Shown here piece by piece: positions 25,631 to 35,000 of a DNA stretch of 37,681 nucleotides. The DNA lies in NCBI RefSeq assembly GCF_006124995.1, contig NZ_QEWN01000005.1, forward strand, positions 1 through 37,681, given 5' to 3'. The first letter of the stretch is position 1; each line of letters opens with the position of its first letter. A program made the translations under genes and the position numbers. The stretch comes from Vibrio sp. Hep-1b-8. GTDB lineage: Bacteria > Pseudomonadota > Gammaproteobacteria > Enterobacterales > Vibrionaceae. Below the pieces are notes generated by a model. The model had not been told where the DNA came from and did not search any database. It saw only the letters and a list, made by a program, of their open reading frames with translations.

Positions 25631-25958
25631 CTATCCCTCGTTACTCAATCGTGAGTTTGCGAATCAGGAAGTCATAAGTTGAGACCTGATCAATGACGAG
25701 GCTTTCAAATATTTCGTTGAATCCATCCAAATTGTAGGTAAGGCGACAATTTCCTCCATGCGGGTCGGTTCAGATTGCCTTACACTTAAACTATGGTTCA
25801 AATCCCCAGTTTTGCAAGCTTCAGCAAGACATTTATACGTCACTATTGTGAACTCGCTTCAGTATTTATTCATTTTCCATCCGTTCGCTTGTTGTCTTTT
25901 TATCAATTATGAAAATCAATATTTCAATCTTGTCGCTATAGTTAGTCTAAGACCGGCG

Positions 25959-25964
25959 TATAAT
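25959..25964 (+). promoter_or_regulatory. candidate -10 element of clcA
   Basis: A perfect TATAAT is followed by a GC-rich discriminator (TCGCGC), 46 bp before the clcA ATG. No good -35 lies at 17 bp, so an activator may be needed. The GC-rich discriminator is of the type linked to stringent control. Confidence 0.4.
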
Positions 25965-26010
25965 TCGCGCTATACCTCGTCTATCCTCAAATTACGGAGC
26001 CCTCACGTCC

Positions 26011-27411
26011 ATGACCAAAAGAGAAAAATTGAAGCATTCCTTCCTTGCAAAAGTTCCTAAGGATGCAATTAATCAATTTCTCTCCAAGGACAAGACTCCG
26101 ATTTCCGTGTTGTTTCTTTCACTCCTAGTTGGAGTGCTAGCTGGGCTCGTTGGCACCTATTTCGAAATTGCAGTTCACTTCGTATCAGAAACCCGTACAG
26201 AGTGGCTAAAAAGCGAGATTGGCAGCCTACTTCCATTGTGGTTAGCGGCATTTATCATTAGCGCGTCACTCGCTTTCATCGGCTATTTTTTAGTTCATCG
26301 ATTCGCTCCAGAGGCTGCCGGTTCTGGTATCCCTGAAATCGAAGGGGCGATGGATGGAATTCGCCCTGTGCGCTGGTGGCGAGTGATCCCAGTAAAGTTC
26401 TTTGGTGGCATGGGTGCATTAGGCTCTGGTATGGTGCTGGGACGCGAAGGCCCAACAGTGCAAATGGGTGGAGCGATAGGTCGTATGGTGACCGACATTT
26501 TTAAAGTCGACAATGACGACACCAAACACTCTTTGCTGGCATCAGGTGCGGCCGGTGGCCTAGCGGCTGCTTTTAACGCGCCTCTTGCGGGGATTATGTT
26601 CGTTGTTGAAGAGATGCGTCCGCAGTTTCGTTACTCGCTAATCTCTATTCGAGCGGTGATTATTTCCGCCATTTCCGCCAACATTGTGTTCCGCTATATC
26701 AATGGCCAAGATGCAGTCATCACCATGCCCCAATATCAAGCGCCGGATCTCGCAACCTTGTGGCTCTTTCTCCTTCTTGGTGCCCTGTTTGGCATGTTTG
26801 GGGTTGTGTTTAACCAACTGGTGACTTTGTCACAGGATCTGTTCGTCAAACTGCATAGAAACGACTGTAAACGTTACTTGATCACAGGCTCGCTTATTGG
26901 TGGTTGCTTTGGCATTATGCTGCTCTACTTCCCTGAAGTGACGGGGGGTGGTATTAGCCTTATTCCCAATATTACTAATGGTGGCTACAGCGCGTCGATA
27001 CTATTGCTGATGTTCGTTGCACGTATCGCTACAACCATGATCTGTTTTGGTTCAGGGGCACCGGGTGGCATTTTTGCGCCAATGCTGGCACTTGGGACGC
27101 TGTTTGGATACGCCTTCGGTCTCATTGCACAAGGACTATTTCCAGAGTTACCGATTACACCCGGTATGTTTGCAATCGCGGGTATGGGAGCCCTATTTGC
27201 TGCAACGGTTCGGGCTCCTATCACTGGCATTTTGTTGGTGATAGAAATGACCAACAACTACTACCTAATCCTGCCATTAATCATCACCAGCTTGGGGGCC
27301 GTTATTTTTGCTCAAATGCTAGGTGGACAACCGATCTACAGCCAACTGCTGCATCGAACTCTTAAAAATGAGAAGTTAAGACAGAAAGATCTCCCGACAA
27401 ATGCGCAATGA
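26011..27411 (+). CDS. clcA: H+/Cl- exchange transporter ClcA
   Basis: An inner-membrane CLC antiporter that exchanges two chloride ions for one proton and supports extreme acid resistance. The 466-residue protein has the selectivity motifs GSGIPE (104-109), GREGP with the external gating Glu146, and FVVEEMRPQFRY with the internal proton Glu201, so it is an exchanger and not a channel. The later GSGAPGGIFAPMLALG motif is also intact. In V. cholerae, ClcA is known to be acid-inducible and to influence passage through the stomach. The weak ribosome site GGAG sits 12 bp before the ATG. The next gene is another anion transporter, 124 bp on. Confidence 0.97.
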   Translation: MTKREKLKHSFLAKVPKDAINQFLSKDKTPISVLFLSLLVGVLAGLVGTYFEIAVHFVSETRTEWLKSEIGSLLPLWLAAFIISASLAFIGYFLVHRFAPEAAGSGIPEIEGAMDGIRPVRWWRVIPVKFFGGMGALGSGMVLGREGPTVQMGGAIGRMVTDIFKVDNDDTKHSLLASGAAGGLAAAFNAPLAGIMFVVEEMRPQFRYSLISIRAVIISAISANIVFRYINGQDAVITMPQYQAPDLATLWLFLLLGALFGMFGVVFNQLVTLSQDLFVKLHRNDCKRYLITGSLIGGCFGIMLLYFPEVTGGGISLIPNITNGGYSASILLLMFVARIATTMICFGSGAPGGIFAPMLALGTLFGYAFGLIAQGLFPELPITPGMFAIAGMGALFAATVRAPITGILLVIEMTNNYYLILPLIITSLGAVIFAQMLGGQPIYSQLLHRTLKNEKLRQKDLPTNAQ

Positions 27412-27535
27412 GATTTGCCTCGCAACCGTTTGGCTTGCTATTATCGCCGCAGATTAAAGCAAGGCAAAGGAGTGTCTCAGTCAAAAGATAGCTTTGCTTA
27501 TCACGCCGATTTAGCAGCATATAGGATGAATCTTT

Positions 27536-28492
27536 TTGAACTGGCGACGTTTTACTCAATTCCAGAGTGTCCCTCCGTCTCAAGCCGCTTTGGCTCTGGG
27601 CATGATCGGTCTTGGTCATGCTTGGGCACTCTACGTTCCAGAAATCGGTGAGCTAATACGCCCTTATCTTGCAGGTTTTGGGGCACTATTGCTTTTTCCG
27701 GTTTTGGTAAAATATCTCACCAGTTACTCCACTTTTATTAATGACATTCGTCACCCGTTGAGTGGCAGTCTTATGGCTCCAATGAGCATGGCACTGTTGA
27801 TTTTGTGTGATTATCTCGCCCTTATTTCGCCGGTGATCGCTTACCCAATTTGGTTTGTAGCCCTACTATTGCATCTGACAATGATGACCTTGTTCTTCAC
27901 TTTTCAGTTGTTGAACTTCAAAATGTCCAACATCGTACCAAGCTGGTTTCTCTATCCAGTTGGCCTGATCAGTAGTTCGTTAGCTGGCACTCAATTTGGC
28001 CACAACGTTTTTTCTGAATCACTGGTTATGGTTTGCATCGGCATTTACTTCTTTATGCTGCCGTTGGTTCTCTATCGTCTCGTTTTTGAAGGAATGTTGC
28101 CTAAGCGTGCCAAACCTACACTTGCCATAATGGCGGCACCCATCAACCTTACATTAGCGTCTTACCTGGTTAACTTTCCTCATCCAGATCCGATTTTGAC
28201 AGGTGCACTGGCGGGAATCGCTATTACTATGACGCTACTGATTTATCTCTGTTACATACGCTTGATGCGTCTCAAGTTTCAGCCTTCCATCGCAGCAGTC
28301 ACCTTCCCTTCTGTGATTAGTGCGATTGCTATGCACCGTCTCACCTCTTTCTTTGGTGAAAACTATCCTCACTGGTACTGGTTACATCGATTTGGTCTAT
28401 TTGAACTTTCCGTCGCCACCGGATTGGTGGTTTGGGTAACGGTGGGTTATTTCAAAATGTATTGGCCGGAAATCTTGTCTGACAATAGATAG
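27536..28492 (+). CDS. TDT/SLAC1-family transporter (TehA-like)
   Basis: A 318-residue inner-membrane protein with about ten transmembrane helices in five helical hairpins, as in TehA/SLAC1. The FINDIRHPLSGSLMAPMSMALLIL segment and FKMSNIVPSWFLYPVGLISSSLAG match this family, which includes tellurite-resistance TehA, malate transporter Mae1 and plant anion channel SLAC1. The PAIR of aromatic residues near the pore expected for SLAC1 gating cannot be verified by eye. The substrate is unknown; dicarboxylates or small anions are likely. The start is a TTG at 27536, the only in-frame start before the conserved region, with AGG 10 bp upstream. It may share a transcript with clcA, since no terminator separates them. 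Confidence 0.85.
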   Translation: MNWRRFTQFQSVPPSQAALALGMIGLGHAWALYVPEIGELIRPYLAGFGALLLFPVLVKYLTSYSTFINDIRHPLSGSLMAPMSMALLILCDYLALISPVIAYPIWFVALLLHLTMMTLFFTFQLLNFKMSNIVPSWFLYPVGLISSSLAGTQFGHNVFSESLVMVCIGIYFFMLPLVLYRLVFEGMLPKRAKPTLAIMAAPINLTLASYLVNFPHPDPILTGALAGIAITMTLLIYLCYIRLMRLKFQPSIAAVTFPSVISAIAMHRLTSFFGENYPHWYWLHRFGLFELSVATGLVVWVTVGYFKMYWPEILSDNR

Positions 28493-28570
28493 ATTTTTCA
28501 AAATAACACACAATGGACGGTATTATTTTATCGCCCTAAGATGGCTAAAGCCTATATAGGAAGAGCAGCT

Positions 28571-28591
28571 ATAAATATAGGCAATATTTAT
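28571..28591. repeat. perfect palindrome upstream of cqsA
   Basis: ATAAATAT and ATATTTAT form an 8-bp inverted repeat with spacer AGGCA, 112 bp before the cqsA ATG. It sits within a wider structured segment (28518-28624), described in the findings. It could be an operator or part of a leader fold. Confidence 0.4.
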
Positions 28592-28702
28592 CTCTGTAGC
28601 CAACACTACAAATATTAAATACCGCACTCGCATAACTTCATCATTTGATACATATATCCTTTGTCAGCTGGCGTTGTCTCGTAATAAAAAGGATATTCAA
28701 AA

Positions 28703-29884
28703 ATGAATACATTACACAACCAATCGACCTTGCCAAAATTTATTCACGACAAGCTTAATCATCATATTGAAGATCTTATCAATCAAAATGATAATTCGCG
28801 GCATCTTGTTCTCGGTTTAACACCTAAACAAGATGATATTGTTCTTCAGAGCAATGATTATCTTGACCTTGCTAATCATGATCTGATTGTTAAACAACAT
28901 ATCAATGCGATAGCGAGTTGCCAAACCAGCCCGTTAATGTCTGGAATATTCCTACAGAGCGAGGAGCGTAAACCGAGTCTTGAGCATCAATTAGCGAGCT
29001 TCACTGGGTTTCAATCGTGTTTGCTTTCTCAATCTGGTTGGGAAGCGAACATCGCTCTACTGCAAACAATTTGTCACCAACACACAAAGGTTTACGTCGA
29101 CTTTTTTGCTCATATGTCATTATGGGAGGGAGCAAGAATTGCTGGGTGCGATGTCCACCCATTTATGCACAACAACGTCCGTCATCTTGAAAAACTACTT
29201 AAACGGCATGGCGCAGGTGTTGTTGTCATTGATTCGATATACAGCACTATCGGTACCATTGCCCCAATCAGCGATATGATATCCATCGCTAAAGAATATG
29301 GCTGTGCGATTGTTGTCGATGAGTCTCACTCGCTTGGTCTTTTTGGCGCACAAGGAGCCGGTCTACTTCACCAACTTGGTCTTACTCATTTGGTTGATTT
29401 TATGACCGCAAGTCTCGCCAAAACATTCGCTTATCGTGCTGGTGCTATATGGTGTAATAACCAGGCAAATCAGTGTATCCCATTCGTTGCTTACCCTGCT
29501 ATTTTTAGTTCTGCACTTTTACCCTACGAAGTTGAACGGCTTGATATGACCTTACAAGTTATAAAAGCGAGCGATGAGCGACGTCGTCGATTAGAGGAGA
29601 TCAGTCATTATTTAAAACATGAACTGGTTAAAAAGAACATTACCATTCGTAGCCATTCTCAAATTATTTCACTTGAAACTGGTGACGAACGAAATACAGA
29701 AAAAGTACGCAATTTTTTAGAACATCATGGTCTATTTGGTGCCGTATTTTGTCGGCCGGCAACAGCAAGAAATAAAAACTTGATTAGATTCTCTCTAAAC
29801 AGTTCTCTTAGCGAAAAGCAACTCGATAAAATTATTTACGTATGCTCCAAAGCAGCTGAGCAATCAGACATGTATATTCTTTAA
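28703..29884 (+). CDS. cqsA: CAI-1 autoinducer synthase CqsA
   Basis: A PLP-dependent acyl-CoA transferase of the alpha-oxoamine synthase family that joins an acyl-CoA with S-adenosylmethionine to make amino-CAI-1, the vibrio quorum-sensing signal. The 393-residue protein carries the PLP lysine Lys240 in MTASLAKTFAYRAGA, the pyridine-binding Asp206 in VVDESHSLG, and the CqsA-typical LLSQSGWEANIALLQTIC, DFFAHMSLWEGAR, PHMHNN-like PFMHNN and VFCRPAT segments. It is convergent with cqsS, which encodes its receptor, and the two share a terminator. Ribosome site AAAAAGGA precedes the ATG by 8 bp. The tail length made by the enzyme cannot be read here, but the receptor sequence suggests C8. Confidence 0.97.
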   Translation: MNTLHNQSTLPKFIHDKLNHHIEDLINQNDNSRHLVLGLTPKQDDIVLQSNDYLDLANHDLIVKQHINAIASCQTSPLMSGIFLQSEERKPSLEHQLASFTGFQSCLLSQSGWEANIALLQTICHQHTKVYVDFFAHMSLWEGARIAGCDVHPFMHNNVRHLEKLLKRHGAGVVVIDSIYSTIGTIAPISDMISIAKEYGCAIVVDESHSLGLFGAQGAGLLHQLGLTHLVDFMTASLAKTFAYRAGAIWCNNQANQCIPFVAYPAIFSSALLPYEVERLDMTLQVIKASDERRRRLEEISHYLKHELVKKNITIRSHSQIISLETGDERNTEKVRNFLEHHGLFGAVFCRPATARNKNLIRFSLNSSLSEKQLDKIIYVCSKAAEQSDMYIL

Positions 29885-29886
29885 TC

Positions 29887-29910
29887 TTCAGGCCCTTTAT
29901 AGGGCCTGAA
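29887..29910. terminator. shared bidirectional terminator of cqsA and cqsS
   Basis: TTCAGGCCCT and AGGGCCTGAA form a perfect 10-bp stem with a TTAT loop. It fills the whole gap between the two convergent stop codons, abutting the cqsS stop. Tails are short T-rich stretches on both strands. Confidence 0.75.
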
Positions 29911-31968
29911 TTAAATCCAATTGGCAATCTTATCGAGAAGTTTATCTGTTGCCGCCGGTTTAATAATGTAATCATTCATACCCGCCTCTTGAATTTGAGC
30001 AATCACGCTTTCACTCGAATTACCGGTATGCGCCAATATCGGAATGGAAGCATAGTGCTGCTGCGAAGCGCGGATAGCACTGGTCGTTTCCAGTCCATTC
30101 AATTGCGGCATTTCGAGATCCATGATGATTAAATCGACATCTTTTTGCTGCAGTTCATCAAGTACCTGCTGGCCATTACTCGCTTGGAGAACAGTGAAGC
30201 CCTGCTGCTCGAGTAATACCGATGTATAAAATCGTAGCGACTGGTTGTCATCGGCCACAACAATGGTTTTGCCGCAATCAAACGATTTTCGTGGCAAGAC
30301 GTTTCTGTTCGGCTCTATGTCCTCGAAGAATAGCTCATCAATAATGTTACTTGCACTAAGCATCATCCTATGTTTTTCAATTGGATAAACGACTAAGTGA
30401 CGCTCAATGTCATTATGATACTGACTATTTTGATCATATAAGAAGACTATCCGTCCTTCTGTAAAATGCAGCTTACTCTCCAACTCTATCAAAGAGAGTG
30501 GTTTATCAACGGCACTGTCCAAGTCGACTAGGATCAAATCAAATTCGAACTCGTACTCTTCTTTTTTACTCGCTGCATCTAAGTCCAGTATTTTAAGCCG
30601 GAAATCTTTGTAGAACGCCTCTTGGTTAATTTGTCGCATCAATGCATTTTGCTGACCAATATATAACACCGATTTTGACTTCATCAGATCCTGTTTGATT
30701 TGCTTAACTTCAGAGGAATCGTACTTAGGGAACATCAAGGTGAATTCAGTCCACTCTCCGAGTTTAGAGCGGCATGACACATTGCCACCAAGCGCTTTCA
30801 TCACTTTACGGCAAAATGGTAGGCCTAATCCATAGCTGCCTGTTTTGCCAAAGGTATAGAAGTCGTTGAAAATATGCTCAATAACTTGGGGAGCGATGCC
30901 CACTCCGTTATCGGTAAAGGTCAGTTCGTTATGCCATTCATAACTTCTAAGTTCGATAACGATTTTAAACTGGTTGTTGTTTTGGTAATAGAACGCGTTT
31001 TTCAACAAGTTGTACAATGCGTATTTTATTAATGCATCACTACCAAAAAATTCAAAATCGATGCCTTCAGCTAACACTACCGCTTTCTTATCTTTTAGGC
31101 TCTTGTAGGCAAAGCTGTCTAACGTATTTTCAGTGATTGCTCTTATCGAGTGCTTTTTAAATGTCGTGCGTGAAACTCGATTCTCATCAATCGAGGTAAG
31201 CAACAAGTCAATGGTCTCATTCCCGGTTCTAATCACTTCGTCGGCATCGCTAATCACATCGCGTGCTAGCGCCAACTCCTGTGAAGACAACTTGTAACCT
31301 GATTGACGGCTTGTGCTCTCATCAGGAAGCAGGGAATTAAGTACATCAAGAGAGGCTTTCAGTGCACTAAGCGGATTACGCATCTCATGAGCCATTCCTG
31401 CACCGAAAGACTTCGCCAGTGACACTTTACTTTCATGTTCCACCTGATTCCTGAAATAAAACAGGTTTCCGAACACATAGGTAAAAAGGAATATTGGCAT
31501 ATATGCCCATACGACTTCTTGCCGTACGTATTCGGTATCTAAGCCGTACGCGGTAAGATAGGCAAGCACGATAGCAACTGTCGCCTGTACCAGCATCAAG
31601 CTCGTCTGGTGAACAAGCAGCACGTGAAGGAAAATAGACGCCATGAATGACATTGCCCAAACTGTCGACCAATGATTCATGAACATCATGTAGCTAAAAA
31701 AGTAGGGCAAACATATCCCTATGGCAAAAAAATAGTAATGCGGTAGATAGCGTTCAAGGTGCTTAGGGACATAATTGCGTAGCGCTAAAACTGCAAACAA
31801 TGCTGAACACGCCAATCGCATTGACAATGATTCGTATAGCTGTGGGAACAAGTAGGTCCATACATAATAGTATGTCGGATACCCAAGCAAGCCCATCCAA
31901 CCAACTAACGTTAGATTGGGTTCTGCATATTGGTAAACTTTACGAACCGATTCCGATATCGAGACCAT
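29911..31968 (-). CDS. cqsS: CAI-1 receptor hybrid histidine kinase CqsS
   Basis: A 685-residue inner-membrane receptor that phosphorylates LuxU at low cell density and becomes a phosphatase when CAI-1 binds. The N-terminus (1-180) has six membrane helices. The HisKA domain carries His194 (GAGMAHEMRNPLSALK) and the HATPase domain has NLLKNAFYYQ, DNGVGIAP and GLGLPFCRK. After a linker, a receiver domain (about 567-685) bears Asp617 in LIIMDLEMP and Lys670. Ligand-pocket position 170 is Phe (FGNLF), whereas V. cholerae has Cys170; Phe there is known to favour an 8-carbon CAI-1. ATG at 31968 was chosen with AAGG 6 bp upstream. An in-frame GTG at 31986 would add six residues. Confidence 0.97.
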   Translation of the reverse strand: MVSISESVRKVYQYAEPNLTLVGWMGLLGYPTYYYVWTYLFPQLYESLSMRLACSALFAVLALRNYVPKHLERYLPHYYFFAIGICLPYFFSYMMFMNHWSTVWAMSFMASIFLHVLLVHQTSLMLVQATVAIVLAYLTAYGLDTEYVRQEVVWAYMPIFLFTYVFGNLFYFRNQVEHESKVSLAKSFGAGMAHEMRNPLSALKASLDVLNSLLPDESTSRQSGYKLSSQELALARDVISDADEVIRTGNETIDLLLTSIDENRVSRTTFKKHSIRAITENTLDSFAYKSLKDKKAVVLAEGIDFEFFGSDALIKYALYNLLKNAFYYQNNNQFKIVIELRSYEWHNELTFTDNGVGIAPQVIEHIFNDFYTFGKTGSYGLGLPFCRKVMKALGGNVSCRSKLGEWTEFTLMFPKYDSSEVKQIKQDLMKSKSVLYIGQQNALMRQINQEAFYKDFRLKILDLDAASKKEEYEFEFDLILVDLDSAVDKPLSLIELESKLHFTEGRIVFLYDQNSQYHNDIERHLVVYPIEKHRMMLSASNIIDELFFEDIEPNRNVLPRKSFDCGKTIVVADDNQSLRFYTSVLLEQQGFTVLQASNGQQVLDELQQKDVDLIIMDLEMPQLNGLETTSAIRASQQHYASIPILAHTGNSSESVIAQIQEAGMNDYIIKPAATDKLLDKIANWI

Positions 31969-32086
31969 TGTTAGCCTTAACGTCACCTAACCACACAATA
32001 AGACAAAAGTTTATAATTGTTCTACCTAACTAATTCTTAGCACACATAACGACAGCGAACCAATTAACGCCACAACAGATCTGGCG

Positions 32087-35000
32087 TTATGTGACCACGA
32101 GTCTGATTGTGCTGCCGACACGACTTGCATGTACATCAATTCTTTGCGCTATCTGCTCTTTTAGCTCACTGACGTGAGAGATTAGACCGATCATCCGCCC
32201 TGCTTGCTGTAAATCAACCAGAGTCTGAATAGCCAGATCCAATGACTCTGGATCTAGGCTGCCAAAACCTTCATCGATAAACAACGTATCAAGACGAATA
32301 CCACCACTGTATGACTGAACGACATCTGATAGCCCAAGAGCCAACGCCAACGCGGCCATAAAAGATTCACCACCAGATAATGTCGCCACATCACGGCTTT
32401 TTCCGGTATAGCTATCCTCTACACTCAAATCGAGTCCTCGCCCTGCCGAACCTTTAAAGCCATCCATCTTTCGCACTAGGTGGTAACGACCTTTACTCAT
32501 GATGCTTAATCGTTGTGACGCTTGAATCAACACATCATCAAGCAATACACCTAGCACAAAGCGGTGTAAGCTTACTCGGCTGCCTGTTTTACCGCTCGCG
32601 ACATCGTAAAGTGTTCCGTAAACTCGGTATTCAGCTTCCAGTTGTCTATTTTTTTCATGCAGAATCGCAATGTCTTGCTGTACTTTTTCGACCCTTTGAA
32701 ACAAAGAACGCACGGCGTCTAACGCTGCTCTCACCTGCTGAAACCCTTGCTCAACCTGTGATAATTGAGACTTTTTGCTATCTAAATCAGGCTTCTCACA
32801 GTTCGTCAGGTGTTGTTCTAAGTCAGCGACGGTTTGTTGCAACTTAACCGTTGTTTCTTGATACTCATTCGCCGTCTTTTGCCACAATACGATTTGAGGT
32901 TCTTCTGCTCGACTTTGCAAAAAGATGTGTTCAGATTCGAAGCCCGAACGCTCTAGCTCTGAATTCCATATCTGTTCGCACTGATCGCGTTTTTGCTGCG
33001 CTTCATTACATAGCTGGTTATTGGTTGCCAACTGGCTTTGTAGGTTTGTCACTTGTAAAGTGAGCTGCTCGTTCGTCTGTTTGACTCTTTCTAACGCCTG
33101 CTTAAGCTGTTCGATAGTCGCTTGATTACTTGCATACTGCTGTTCCACTGCCTCTACAGAGGGGTAATTGGCATCGATCGCTGATGCAACTTTGTCAAGC
33201 TGCTGTTGTTGTACCTTGAGGGCTGATTCGTTTGCCGCGATTTCCGCTTTGAGTTGGTTGATTTTCTCATCACCGTTGGCACAACGCTGATTGAGTTCAA
33301 CCACATCCTGTTCCATCTTCGCTAAATCAATGGTCGATAACGCCTCGACTCGCTGCCTGATCTGAACTAATTGATCCTCTAACTGAACAACATCTGCTGT
33401 GACATTATCTTGTAACTGACTCGCTGCTTCATTTAACTGTCGTTGTTGCACTTCTAGCGTATTGTTATGCTGGCTGTACGCGTTATTGACAAGGTTGAAC
33501 TGCTCTAACGCATGGCGCTCTTGCTGTCGCGCACTCTGAACTTGTTCCTTGGTGACGCTTTCGCTGCTTAATTTGGCGGGTTGAGGATGCTGGCAACTAC
33601 CACAGACTGGGCAAGGCTGATCCTGTTCCAGTTTCTGCGCAAGAATCGATGCCTGTGCGTTGTGCCACCCAAGCTCCAATTGGTCGGCATAGTTCCGCCT
33701 TTCCTCAAAGGTAGTTTTTGCTGCCGCCAGTGATTTTTCGTGCTCACCTGACAAACCGAGTAGACGATCGAGTTCAATCTTGATCGTGTGGTATTTCTTC
33801 AAGTCTGTTAACAGATGCTGGTGGCTCAACATCTTGTTTTCTAGCGTTGCCTTCTCACTGATGTCCTGACGAGCCTGTTGCAAAGAATTAGCAGCGATAT
33901 CGGATTCTTTAACCAACTTATCTTTCAGTCCGAGGTAGTGGACCTGCTTTCTTGCTAACTCGTCACGCGTTGCGATGAGTGAACTCACTTGCTGCTCTAG
34001 TAGCTGCTTTTCTGCAAGTTTTATCTTTGCTTGTTCAAGCTGAAATTGGCATTCATTCAGTTTGGTAATCTGATCGGCGTTTGTTTGTGCTAGCTCTAGC
34101 TCCATTTGGCTTTTGCTATGAGCCAGTCGGGCATCTTCTATCTGTCCGTTTAACGTGGCAATACTGCTCGCGAAATCATCGATTTGTTTCTTAATGGACG
34201 CAAGATTTGCATATGGCACCTCAAGCTTAGTGGCAATATGTGCTGCGTGAAGCTTAGTGTTAATCTCTGCTATCTGATTGCTATTGGCACGGTGATTCGC
34301 CAACGCGTTACGACTAACTTCCAGCTTGATGAATTGATCATGAATCGCCTGAGCTCGAAGGAGTTCACTTTTGAAGAGGTTAAGCTTTTCATGCGCGCTA
34401 TGTTCTAGGGCTTTCGCAGATTCTAGCTCAGCCCCCAAGGCTAGCTGACGTGCTGCCAACTCTTGCTCGGTAGTGACTTCGGCGACCTGTAAAGCGCCGC
34501 GAATTTGGTTATCAAATTCATCTTTCGCTTTACTAATAGCACTCGCTTTGTCTTTAAGGGCAAATTCAATCTTCTTATAGACATCTGTTTGAAACAGTTG
34601 CCCAAAGATTGCCTCACGATCTTTCGAACTGGCGAGCAGCAATTCACGAAACTTACCCTGAGGTAACACCATCACTTGGCGAAACTGAGTTTCATTTAGC
34701 CCGAGTAAGCTTGTTATCTCTGCTTTTACTTGTACCGTCTTACTGGTAATCAGTTGCTCACCATGGGTGATCTCATAAAGCGACGCGCTATGTTTGCGGG
34801 TTGTCGTTCCTTCTCCGCGCGCTTTAGGTGCTTCTTGCTCTGGCGAGCGAGTAACGCGGTAGCGACGATCATTTAGTGTAAACTCCAACGTAATTTCCGT
34901 CGGCAGTTCCTCTTTGGCTTGGTCACAACGCATCTGGATACCCTGACGCTCGTTACCCGTTGTTTCTCCATACAAAGCGAAACAGATAGCGTCGAGAATC

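Larger units (their letters stand above)
25593..25992. other. 400-bp region without a confident gene between yeiR and clcA
   Basis: It starts with hairpin GGCGCAC/GTGCGCC (25612-25630), which lacks a U-run on the plus strand but is followed by TTTT on the minus strand. Upstream of that terminator on the minus strand, about 25651-25767, lies a short open frame of some 38 codons ending in TAA with protein-like composition (GFNEIFESLVIDQVSTYDFLI), but it has no start codon apart from an internal TTG. It may be the remnant of a lost gene. The right part contains the clcA promoter. Confidence 0.4.

Noticed and set aside
25793..25806. GGTTCAAATCC, resembling the T-arm of a tRNA
   Set aside because: The flanking bases do not form a T stem, and no anticodon arm, D arm or acceptor stem is present.
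25758..26060. 100-codon plus-strand frame overlapping the clcA start
   Set aside because: It overlaps clcA in another frame, has no ribosome site and no family features; it also covers the clcA promoter.
27415..27651. 78-codon frame between clcA and the TehA-like gene
   Set aside because: Composition is unlike a protein and it overlaps the start of the transporter gene in another frame.
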